53,558 nt of DNA from a virus, in the IMG/VR virus record IMGVR_UViG_3300001419_001236, positions 1 to 53,558 of that record, one strand, 5' to 3'. Both the position numbers and the translations under genes were made by a program. Positions 8,206-20,800 of the stretch are shown here, piece after piece. The notes below the pieces were generated by a model that saw only the letters and a program-made list of their open reading frames with translations, did not search any database and was not told the origin of the DNA. Each line of letters begins with the position of its first letter. Position 1 is the stretch's first letter.

Positions 8206-8832
8206 TTAAGTGGTGCTCAAATTGGTCAATGTTTGTATTCTCACCGTATAATCTATCTGAATCTGTCTGTTCAATGACTTCTGAACAGGGTGGAATACCA
8301 CGTGTGTTACCAAGTCAAGGTCTGATGTTGATCCTTGCCATGTTTTTAATCCTAATTCATCAAACACATAATCGCCATCTAGGTTTGTTGAATTATCAAA
8401 AGCCTGCTGTCCGCTAGGCTCGCCATAGTCTAGTAAGCAACTTACTAAAATGTCTGTGTAAACTTTACCAGAAGTGTGTAGCACTGTTAACTTGTTTCTA
8501 GTTGAATCAGTGTTTGCTGATGATGTATCGTCAACAACTTTTTGATAAGTTTGATTATACAAGTCAGCATTTTGTCCTGTAACGTTTGGTGGTAGATATG
8601 TGATAACACCGGTAGTGTCTACACTTGATCCGCCATTGCCAAATGCCATTTGATAAATGTATCCTTTGTCCTTGTTAGCCATTGACTGTGCTAGGCTATT
8701 AGAAAAGTTTTCATAGTGGATAGCATTACGCTTGTCTACCATAACTTCTTTAGAGTTAGGATCAAATATCTTTAAGTGTCCTTGGATGAGGATACCACTG
8801 TTTTCGTCTGGTCGTTTATTTTCGTCTGTCAT
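8206..8832 (-). CDS. virion structural protein
   Basis: This 208-residue protein resembles a structural protein found beside the giant gene in T4-like marine phages. The opening (SGILIQGHLKIFDP, then DKRNAIHYEN) is the most recognisable part; the middle has MAFGNGGSS and the C-terminal half is a beta-rich domain ending in a hydrophobic strand (VRIQTLTNL). The frame is open further upstream with GTG at 8871 and ATG at 8856. ATG at 8832 is preferred because the late motif at 8861-8868 would start transcription near 8855, making the earlier starts leaderless or untranscribed. Its role in the virion (baseplate or fibre attachment) is inferred from position. Confidence 0.65.
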   Translation of the reverse strand: MTDENKRPDENSGILIQGHLKIFDPNSKEVMVDKRNAIHYENFSNSLAQSMANKDKGYIYQMAFGNGGSSVDTTGVITYLPPNVTGQNADLYNQTYQKVVDDTSSANTDSTRNKLTVLHTSGKVYTDILVSCLLDYGEPSGQQAFDNSTNLDGDYVFDELGLKTWQGSTSDLDLVTHVVFHPVQKSLNRQIQIDYTVRIQTLTNLSTT

Positions 8833-8860
8833 TTTAGTTTCTTGTGTTTGTTCCATACTA

Positions 8861-8868
8861 TATTTATC
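8861..8868 (-). promoter_or_regulatory. late promoter motif GATAAATA
   Basis: A GATAAATA octamer lies 29 bp upstream of the ATG at 8832, immediately after the end of the giant gene. With T4-like geometry the transcript would begin near 8855 and have a leader of about 23 nt. The ribosome binding site within that leader is weak. Confidence 0.55.
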
Positions 8869-8870
8869 CA

Positions 8871-11800
8871 CTATGAATTTTCACCCCTTAAGAACTTAGC
8901 AGGAACTGTGTTTGCATCCTGTAAACTCTTACCGGTTCTTACAGTTGATCCATCATCTACTGTAGGTAGTTCATACATTGTTTTGCTGTATGAGTAATCT
9001 AAATATGTTCCTGCAGAATGATCATATACTGTTGCTGTAACTGCATGGCTATCTGCACCTGTTCCTGCAACACCTCTGCGTAGTCCGCTTAGTGTGTTAT
9101 TAGTCACATCACGCTCACGGTAAGTTATACGCTCGCCATCGATTATGACCTGACCAAATACATTGTTTGCTAAGTCTGGTTCTGACAATTTACTTGCGTC
9201 TAACACATAAATTGTGTCATCATCTGCGGCCAATGCCTGTGTCAATGTTGTTCTATAGTCATTGTTGATTCTATAGATAGCATTGTTATCTCTCATGTCT
9301 TTAAAGATTGAGAAGTCTAATGTATCTGGAACCTGTTTCTCAGTCTGTAGAGTTACCACAACTATGTCATTATCACTGATTGTTGTTGACAGGAACTCTA
9401 GTGTTTGACCGTCGGCGTTTATTCTCCAGTCACGACCAAGATATTTGCGTAGACCGTTAACTGTTACACGCAGTCTATCAGGACGTGTGATTGTTCTATC
9501 TAGATCATATTGTGCAAGATCAACAACTGAACCTGTTGTTTCATCAAACGTGTCTGAATCAAACCCAAGTTGATCATAACCAATTGACGATGTTTGTCCA
9601 ATTGCTGTCGGGCCATTGAAGCATTTATTCAATAGATCAAGTTCACTTGTATTGTTGTCTGTTGTGACTAATACCCTTGCCCCATTGATAGGAGCGGTAT
9701 TGAATATTAATCTATTGCGCCATGACTCTGGTTCGCCACTGAATGATATCTTGTAGTCGGCCGCTGTTTCAACAAAGATCTTAATCGCAGTTCCAGCCGC
9801 TGGTGCTTCATTTAATACAACATATCTAACGGAACTTCCGTCTACTGCTGATACTGTGTAGTCTTCATATAGTTTAAGTTTAGTATAACCAACAAACACA
9901 TGGACCTCATTGTCAGCAATTAATGTTTGGAACAGATCTTCTGTTGTTTTCCAGTTCCTTACATTTAAGTAGAATGGGCCTTCACTCGAACCGTCTGCTG
10001 TGTATTCAATGCCTTCTGCAGGTGTTAAACGTTTGCCGTCTACTTCTACTACTGCTGTAAATGCGTTATGTCCCTGAATATCATTTTCTAGTTCATAGTC
10101 AGTTGATGTTCCGTCAGCATAGATGATCTGTGATGTTGGATGACTTGAAGTATGAACTAAGGATTCGTCGTGTGTAATATATCCTGGAACTGTTGAATCA
10201 TCACCATCGTAACCAAAGATAGCAACGTGTAAGTAGTCATCTTCTGTCAATGGTTGTGTGCCAAAGTATTTTACTTTGTCTGGATCTGGGTTACCGTCAC
10301 CATCCATATCTTGTGTGCCAAATGTAATCCTTGTTGTATAGTCGTCTATGGATGAGAATGTATAGTTTGTAATACGTGAACCATTACATTTGATCATCGC
10401 TTCATATATTTCTTCAAACTTAACAGGAACATCAATGTATAAACCTTCACTCGAATCATCTATCAAGTAGTCAGCAACGTTATAGTTGTCAACCCATAGT
10501 TGATCGCCGCCGCCAATGCCGTATGATTCAATTCTTAAAACATCACCAACTGAAATGCCGTTGCCGTTGAATGTAATTGTTTTGTTTTTCCAATCTACTG
10601 TGTAGTCAACTGTGTTAACTGCTGGATCAACATATTCAAATCTCAATGTTAAACCTGTGGTTACATTAAATGCTCTAACAGCAAACGGGTTTTCAATTAA
10701 GTTAGCAAAACTAAATGTTGTTTCAGTGCCAGCATACTCAAACATTTCTGATTTGTATGGAGCACCATGTCCATCACCATCATAGTCAAAACCTGGACGT
10801 GTAAACACTTTGATGTTTAATGTGTCAAAGATTGAACTTGGAACTAGTTCTTCTGGTGAATGACTTGAGTAAGTATCAATATAAGCACCACCATCAACAT
10901 TAATGTCTGTTGCTAGTGTTCCTAGATATGTGTCAGTATAGTCACCTGGAGCATATTTTGTATCAAGTATAGTTTCTGAATAACTTGGACGTCCTTCATC
11001 ACCAAAGTCTAAGTTATCCCATGGATTAATATCATAGTTACCAACATCAAACCCTGTGTTCTGGCTATATGTTGGACCTTCAACTTGGACACCTGGGTAA
11101 TCGATGCCATTTATTAATAAACCTAGATCAATACCTGGTTCATTGATTGCTGGTGCATAAAAACCTCTGGTTCTGTTGACACCTGTTAGTTCGTCTGCTG
11201 TGACTACTTCAAAATCATCTGGATCAAATGTTGCACCTGACACAACTAGAGTTGAGTCATCTTCATTTTTAGCTCTGTAAACTTTATTATTATATCTTAC
11301 AAGATCACCTGCATCATATGTGGTTCCTGCTGTCCAGTCAACAATCTCTGATTGATATTCATATCTATCATATTTGATTGTGGTTTTATATGAACGCACT
11401 GCGCCTGGGCTAGTAATAGCAACTGCTGTTGCACCAGAACCTGATCCACCTGATATTGTAATTGTTGGTGGTTCTGTGTATCCTTCGCCTGCGTTAACAA
11501 CTTCAATCTCAACCACTTCGCCGGCTGTATTAAGTCTTGCTTTAAGAACTGCTGTGGTTGTTGCTGTGCCTGTTACGGTCACAGCAGGTGCTGTTAAGTA
11601 TCCTGAACCACCTTCTGTAATTGTAACAGAATCAATACTTAGAGAATAGTTGTTATACCATGATGTGTATGGGCCTGATAACCATATTGCCGAGTTACCT
11701 AAGTATGATCCGACAGCACCGTCACTCGACAGTCTTGGGCTGATAAATGTTTCTTCAACTGCGTCATACTGTGCAGGTAAGTCAAAGTCAGTTGCATCAC

Positions 11801-14800
11801 CTTGGAATAGTTCGTCACCATTATATTTTAAAGTAAACTCTTTGATCTGAACATGGTAAGGTTTAACTTCTTCAATATATTTCTCAACGAACTCTTGGTT
11901 ATCTGTTTGTAGAATATCGTATGGTATTAAATCTCTTAGAGTATGCTGTATGTCAACTAATGAAGTTTTCATTAACCAGTTAACAGCAGTTTGTTCACTC
12001 TTGATATATTCAAATGTTAAATTAATTAAATCAATTCTATGATCTGCTAGATCGTCAATCAGTATTTCATCATTGATTGATTTAATGATCTGTCTAGTTT
12101 CTAACACGGGCTCAGCATCAAAATACTGTGCATCAAATACCTCAACATCAAACCCATTTCTACCTAGACTATAGTCATAAATGCTTGAGTCTATTGCAAT
12201 CGTGCCATCTTCTAGACCAATACGATCCCATCCTGTTGTTGTTCTTTCATACAACTCAAACTTACCGTCAGCATTAGCAGTAACTTTAACAATGTCACTT
12301 GTTGACACTTTTGATTCAACTGTTGCTAGTCTAGAATATGTTGCTACTTCTTCTTTAGGTTTATCTAAGTTCGAGTAGCCTGTAGCATACCAATCAACAT
12401 ATGACCAGTAGTTTGATGTTTTGTAGTTCTGAACTCTGGTTAACAGTAAAGAATCGTCTGCCTGAACTTCATAGATAGTCCATAAATTGCCATTTGTTGA
12501 ATCATTAACAACAAGATACTTGTAACCAGTTGCCACTAGTCTTAAATCTTGATATGTTAATTCATCATATGTGTTTAATTTTTTATCCCACGCACCATTA
12601 CCTGCGGCAGGTAATTGTTCTTCACTTGATAGTATTTCAAGTGTTCTCATTTCTGTAATAGGATGATCTACAAACACTGCGTTTGCTCTAGTGATATAAT
12701 TTTTAAGTGCTTTGAATCTGTCTTCAAACATTGACTGTCTAGGACGGAATTCTACACCATATGCATCTGCTTCACTTAAGAATGGATCAGGAACTTTGTT
12801 ACCAATCGAGTCGGAACCTGCATAACTGTCAACAAACTTTTTGTATAACTGTGTGCTTAAGAACTCAGTTGGGTCATTTGTTTTAATTAATTCATATTCA
12901 ACGTGAACATTGTTATCTGTTTTAACCTTATCAAACTCAATGTGCATGATTCTATCTCTGGCACTTAGATAACTTGCTGTGTTGTATAACGCAACTGTTG
13001 ACCCTGACAGTGGAGCAAAATATGCAATACCACTTGACTTAGGATCTTCAATGTATGCTTTCATTGTAGCAGAACTTAGTGTTTTACCTTTGGCTAATGC
13101 TGGATTGTCTTTGACCCAGAAGTAGTATTTGGTTTCTATTGTTCCATTTGGTGCTACATTAGTCCTCACACTGTAAGATGTTTGAGACAACACTGTTCCT
13201 GCACCAGCATAGTTAGCAGGTGGTTGTGAACTTTCTGTCCACTCATACAACTCTGCTGTAGAGCCAGGGAAAACTTGACCCCAACGTTTAGCTCTGTATT
13301 CTGGATCACCTTGATAGTAATTAATGAATCTAATGTTTTCTATGTCCCACCATATCTTACCAACATGCTCTTTACCCCAGGTTTGTCCTGAGTTTTTAAC
13401 AGCACCTTGATTATATTGAGCTGGATCTGTTGCTGTTATGATGTCAATGTTTTGTCTAACAGCACCAAGTATCTTACCCTGTAATGGATCAAAATGATCT
13501 AGTGTGGTTTTAATTTCTTTGTCTAGTCTATCGTAGATGAAACCTGCGTTAATTTTTTCTATATCTACCACTGATGCTTCTTCTCTGATCACTTTCCAAG
13601 CAAATGCTCTATCTAGATTATTCCAAATAGCAATTCTACCTACAACACTTGAGTTGTCGTTTGCCTCGTGTCCTGGACTTGTAACAATAACTGAACCTGA
13701 TCTGTAATCAACAGCATGTCCAAACTCGCTTAGTTCGCCAACACTGATATCAGCAATCTGTTGACCAAATGCAAACTTACCCGGGTTAGTAATTGTTTCT
13801 GGAGCAGACCCTAGATAGTCAAATGTATAAACTGAACCGCTCTGAACTCTTATCTGTTTAAACTCTGTAGCATTGCCGTCAAACTCTGTTGTGCCTGAAT
13901 CAAATGTTGTTGGTAATTTGCTTACACCTCTTGGTGAACCAACTACTAAAGTAAGTGCATCTGAACTTACAGATAAACTCTGACCAAAGTAAGCATTATT
14001 AACTGGCTCTGGGCTTGTGATGGTCTGAACATTTTTAAATATTTCTAAACCTAGATCATCTAGTGCATCTGCTGAATCACCTGCAGGATAAACATACAGT
14101 TTGTTAGCAATCTCACCTGCATTAATGTTTGTCAGGCTGATTGTTAATTTGTTATTGGTTTTTGATGCTGTAACGTTTGGTATTATAGCATTGTTAATAT
14201 CTGTTACAACCTGATCTAAAGTCGTTCCTGTAAATTCTACAACAACATTATTAATTCTAATCTTGTCGCCTTGTGTAACTGTTGGGTTCGTTGTAGTGCC
14301 TGTGATAGTGCCATACAGTCTCGATTGATTTACTGAACGTTGCACTGAGCCCTGATAAGGACCAACTAAGCCATCACTTGGTGCTGACGCATATACTGAA
14401 CAGTTAGTTGGACATATTGTTACATCGTAACCAAACTCTGCATCAGCAAATGAATCAATTTTTTCTATTGTATCTAATAATAAGAAGTTATTAGTTTCAA
14501 CTTCTACAAAGTCACCTATGTTTGGTGCTGTTGCTAGTGTAACTGTGCTACCTGAGATAGTATATGCACCACCAAAGTATCTTGATGAGTCTGATATGTA
14601 TTCGCCATTGATAGAAACAGTAGCTCTGCCCAATGGTGATTTATCTGTTTGGTATGTCTTATCTGTATCATCTGTTACTACAAATCTTTCGACATCTCTG
14701 TCATAGACATATACTTTACCTTGACCGTTTGCCTGTCTGGCACCAACTAACACCTGTCTACCATCTGTTGTGGTTGCGATACTATAGCCAAAGTCTTCAC

Positions 14801-17800
14801 CCTTGGTGCCTACGATCGTTGAAACATATTCAAAGTAATCGCTCGAACGAACAACTATTGTAGCACCATCTGCAGGTGCAGTGGCAAATGCAAACGTGTC
14901 AGATGAATCATAGGCAAAATCATAGTCAATGTTTAATCTTTGTAGCACACCGTTCACAAACACAGTGATTGAATACTCACCATCTGCTGTGTATAATCCT
15001 GAAATATCAAATTCAGTTGTTGAACCATCACCTTCAAGGTTTACACTTTCTTTCCTAGTTACTGCTATTGACTTGCCATCTTCGGCCGCGGTGTCTAATG
15101 TCAATATACCTGTCGAGGACACTGAGCTAGTAAATGTATATGCGTTGGCCGCTAACTCAACGTTATTGACAACAACTGCTATTTGATCTGGTTCATCTGC
15201 CAGGATGAAATCACTGAGATCATATTGTGTTGTTGACCCGTTACCGGTGGTTGTAAATCTTTGTAGTTGTCTATCTACTCTTTGGAAAGCATACACTGAA
15301 TCTTTGCCAGGGGCACTAGCATACATCCAACGACCATCATCACTGATAGCCACAGCATGTCCAAAGGCCGCTTCATCGTTGGCGTCACTTGGATTAACAA
15401 TTAATTGATGTTCTGTAATTAAATTTGTGTTCTCTTGTTTGAGAATCATTACATAACCTTCGCCATTGTTAGATTCACTAGCACCTACCACTGCCCATGT
15501 TTCATCTGCCATAGCAATATCATTACCATAGCCTTCTAAGTTAGTGATAGTGCCACCTGTTAATATTGAGTTCTGTGCAAATTCATTATTAGCAGTTTCA
15601 ACAAAGGTAAACACAGCACCTGTGCCTGAATCATAATTGTCAGCACCCACTAAAGCAGTCAAGTTCTCTGCATTCTGTGCCACACTTGCTCCAAAGTTAG
15701 TATTGACCAGTGTTTCGTCAGTTAACGAATTTTCTGTAACACCATATGGTTCAAATGAGTTTTCTTTTGTAAATGGATTTGTTTTTTCTAAAACTTGCCA
15801 GCCGTCGTAACCGTTGTCGTTGACCCAAACTCTATTACCTGGATCTAATTCATTGACAAAAGGTAGATTAGCAACATCACTTGGTTGTGCTACTCTCACT
15901 GAGTTAAGTTTAAACACAATGCCTGAGCTTTCAATGAATGTAATGTCCGTTGGCAATGATTGATTAATCACCACTTTGTGCAGAGCTGGAACTGACTGGA
16001 CTCTATAGGCAAAGTTAATTGCGGCATCAAAGAATCTAACTACAATGATATCATTTTTTGCTAGACCATGACTGTCACGGAATGCCAGGGTGGATGTGCC
16101 GTCTAGGTTATCTGTTACTGTTAATAAGTTTGGCTCAACTATTGATGCTCTATAGATATTCCAATCATATGTATTATCTTTGGCGACCCATATTGTTGTG
16201 CCTTCTCCCAGTGTTTCTAGAAATGGAGCAATTAAGCCTAGGTTATCTAAATTCCAAGTTTGAATGTCAACATCATCTGTGTTGACGTAACCTGCTGTTG
16301 GTAAATTGTTCTCACTTGACACATAGTCTGTGGTTGGTAATACGTTTGCAGATGCTATTTTATAACTCTGTTTATAAATGTCTGATAACACCACAGTCTG
16401 ATCAACATCTAACTGCTCACTGGCTGACAGTGCTATTGTTGATGGGTTAGAACTCATCTTAGTTTCGTCTAAGCGTAGTTCATAGAAACTTCTGTTTGCT
16501 GACGCACCATATGTGCCTTGCTTGACCGCCCAGTTCTCTGAGACATTATATGTTGCCAGTTCTTTAGGCAATCTTGCTGATTTAAATAGATCAACTGCAC
16601 GTCTTGTTCCTTTGTTACCAATAAAGTTTTCATAGACTCTGACCTGACTGATATCACTCAGCCCCATGTTGGCCAAGTAATCTCTTTCTGTGAAGCCCAC
16701 TAAGTGGAAACCTAACTGATCAGCATCTGCTTCTAAGTTTGCTATGTTATGATCGTAGTAGTCACGTAATTGATCTGCTTTAAGGCTAAGGTTAGGTAGT
16801 AGACCTTTCTTGATTCGATCGTATTCTGTTTCTAACCATTTTGAATAATCAAATTTATCGCTAGGCGGAACTGATTCACCAGCTGTGTAGTAAACATTTT
16901 TATAAAGAACTATGTCGCCTTTGCTGTATCTGTTAACACCTGACCACTCAACAACATTGTCAAAGTTGAATATGAACCCTTGTGCTTCGATGTTACCGTT
17001 CCAGTCGCCTGTGTTGTAACCAACTAATTTTAATCTATTTTGTCTTGAGCCTGTGATTGGATCATATATTAGATCATTAAAGATAGATTTGTTATCGAAC
17101 ACCAGAACGTGTTCGTAACTGGTCATCTTCATCCTGGCATATGATATGGCATTTTCGTTTGTGGTCTTAACTTCGAATTGATTTTCTTGTCTATTAAACA
17201 CCAGATCACTGTTCGAAATTGCTCTCAGATTTTGATTTAATATAAAGTCATCTGCTGTCTGACCAATAATTGGAGCAACCACTGCTTGACTTCTTTCTAA
17301 ATAAAGTTTGTTAGCATTAGGATTAATGTTGATTAACGAACCTGTGGTCCAGCCTTGTTGACTCCAGTAGAGGAACTCACGGATCATTTGTGTCCAATCA
17401 AGCAGGTAATTGTTGTCTGTGTCATCAAACACCATACCTTTTGCTTCTAGGGCACGTCCGTAACTTATTAAGAAGTCACACATAGTTGAACGATTAGTAA
17501 ACACATAACCGTATGGAACTTTACTTGTAGTAGTTTCAAAGTCGCTGGACACCCTTACTGATTCTGAGCCTACTTGAACTGTTTTATAATTACCGTTTGG
17601 AATACTTGTGAATATTTCAAAGTATGGATTTAATTTTGAATTACCATACACTGCCCAACCATCATCTGTTTTTTGTATAATAACTGATGAATATTCTGCT
17701 GTGTCAAACACTTCGTTATTGTGTAAGAATATTTCATAACTTTCATCAGGTAATAATAAACTTGTATTGTTTGAATTAGGCGATGTTTTTTCAGTAAACA

Positions 17801-20800
17801 CTTTCAAGTATTCTTTGTCTGAATAACTTGCCATTCTATAGACAAGTTGAACATCCATGTTTTCTAATACTTGTTTAATTTCTGTGTTAGTATCAATACC
17901 TTGTTTACGAGCATAGTCTACTGACCAGTTGATATAAGAATGTTTAGGTGTGCTGGCACCGTAGATTGTAATATCTTCTGCTCTAATTCTAGAACGTCCG
18001 TTCCAAACAATTTGATCTAATGCAGTGTTACGTTTGTATAAGTCTCTATCTGCGTATAGGGCAAAGAACTCTGCTGGTTTGGTCAGTGCTAGTAAACGCA
18101 TTACACTGAATGCCCAAGAACTAGATCTACGCCATACTGTTTCTACAGGACCGTGATCGCCAACTACCCAAGACTTCTTAAGACTTAGGCTGTCATACTT
18201 GCCAGTCATTGTGTCAAATGCTGTTCTTAGGTTACCTTCATCGTCAACAGGTATAACTGATGTTAGTCCTGGACGTTTGTATCTCGTGTCTACAGTGTAG
18301 GTATCAACACCATCCCAGACACGACCTGCTTCAAAATCATCCCATAGAACTTCGTTGCCTGACGTATAAGGTGCAGGACCATATTTTGTATTCCACCATT
18401 CAGGTTTTTCTGTAAACCCAATCATTTCCCATGGATGCGTGTGCGGAGTATCAGTATCATAAAACTCGTTAAAAATACCTCTCCAGTGTCCTAGTAGTAA
18501 TTCACCGTCAACTGTATCTTCTGCCGATGAATAGTTCCATGTTTTTTGATCATTTGCGTCATATGTCTGTGCTTTATAGTCTAATCTATTCCATGCTACC
18601 CATGACAGGAAGTCAGTGCCTAGTATCTCAGTAATTTCAGTTTGTGTGTAATCTGTTGTTCTAAACTTACCTGGTGCTACGTCTTCATATTTCAATGGTA
18701 GCTCATCATCTTTTGACACTTTAATGTTATTGTAGATGCGTTTTTCAAATTCTAACAATAAGTCATCTCTGGTATCACCAAAGCCAACAGTTCTAGAACC
18801 GTCATGGCCAATAACAACAGTCTGTGGTTCTATGTAGGTGTTGTCTGTGACAATCTCCGGATCCCAACGACCATACATGCCCAATGTTGTTGGTGTTGCT
18901 GGTAAGTATGACCCTGCTGTTGTTTCATATTCTCTGATTACCAGCACATCACCTGTGTTTAGTGTTGCCGATATATTAATTCGAGCCGCGTTAGCAGGAA
19001 CTGTGTAGTCTGTATCTTTTAACAATTGAACATCATTTAAGTAAACTAATAGACCTCGGTAGTTTGCTTTAGTAAAGTCATAGGTTTGAGTAAGATCAAA
19101 TATTGCATCATCAATTGCTGTTACTGTATACTTTGTTTCTGTATAGACATCACCACATGGTATTGTGTCTGACCAATAAAACGGCATTGAATTTTCTTTG
19201 CCCTCATTGACATATTGGATAGCCTGATCTAATTGATCTCTGATCGTTCCTTGGAAATCATTTTTACTATAACTTTCAATTAATTTCCATTTATATTTTT
19301 CATATTCACGACTAGCATAGTTTAATGCTTCAAAGAAATTAATGTTTGAATCACGAGTAAATGTGGCCGCTAGTTGTAGTGGCGAGCCTTGTTGAACAAT
19401 TTTATTACCGTAAGGAACAACATCGCCTAGGTCTCTAATATTATTTTTACCTAGCACTTGTCCTGATAATTTAGTGATATGCTGTGCAAGATCAATATAG
19501 TGATTTCTAATTGTTCCTAGTGTGATGTCATTGAAAGAACCGTTAGGTGAATTGTTTGCTAGATTATCTGGAACTTCATAAAAGCCTGCTGAACTTGCTA
19601 CGTCACTTTGTATCTGAATAACAATGTTGTCACCTGTCTTAGGTATGTAGTTTGTAGCAAATGTCACAGTGGTCTGTGTTGAACTCACTGTGTAAGAATA
19701 TCTACTTGGCTCCTGATAAACATTGTTTACATAAACAATCACTGGATTTTCCACTGATGTTTTGGCGGGGACATCACATACCAGATCAACACCAGCCCAA
19801 GTAAATGTTAGAGCTTGATACTGTATTGATTTATTATTATGTTTCTTCCAACCTATTTCTTGATCATAAGCAGTTCTTGATGAATAGTTATGAACAAAAC
19901 CAAAGTTAATTGATTTAGTAGTAGATGTTGAATCAACAGTGTAGGTAAATGTGTCTTTTTCTAGATTATTATCAAACACAATGTCGCCCACATTGTCAAT
20001 GTTTAAGTATTTTAATCTTTGATTTAATATCGGATCAACTGCACCCGAACCTTCTGCATAAGAAAATAGTTTAGTGCCTTTAAAGTTTGTTGATGGGTAA
20101 TATGTATTGTCACCTAGGCTACGTCCATTTACATCAAAAATATCAAACAAAGGTGCCTGATTAACTGTTGTTTTCTGCTGTGCTTCTACCCAACTAGTGC
20201 CATTGTATCTATATGTCTTGCCTTGAAGAGTAGCACCACTGGATAGATAAACAACATCGTCTGTTGCCACAACACCATCGCTGGCCACTGTTAGATTAAT
20301 AATCTTATCTGTTGATGAGACACCGTCCTCATCAATTAATTCAACTTGATATATTTTATTTCTTACTTCTGGATCCAGATCGTTGGCAAAAATAACTCTA
20401 GAACCGTCAACCAGTGCATAGCCGTTTGTTGAATATCCTACCTTGCCGTTGACATTTGACAATGCATCTGTTTGATTTAAATCAATAATATCAATTTCTT
20501 CTTTGCCCAGTGTGCCGTAGTTGTATAATCTCAGGCCTGCTTTAAATTCAACAACAGGTCTTTTCGCTCTCAGATTCTGATCTAGTATGGCCACTGAATT
20601 ATTATATTCAGCAGTTTTGTTAATTACGTCAACATGGAACCAACGATTTGATCTTGTCCAAGCATTTTTATCTAAACTTGCTCGATTAATTGTGTAGTAG
20701 TCTGCATCTTTGGGAGCGTTCAATGACTCATCCCACGGTGAAGCGTCATAGGCTGTTGAATCAAACGGTAGTGTTTCTGAATTAGTAAACTCTTCTGGTG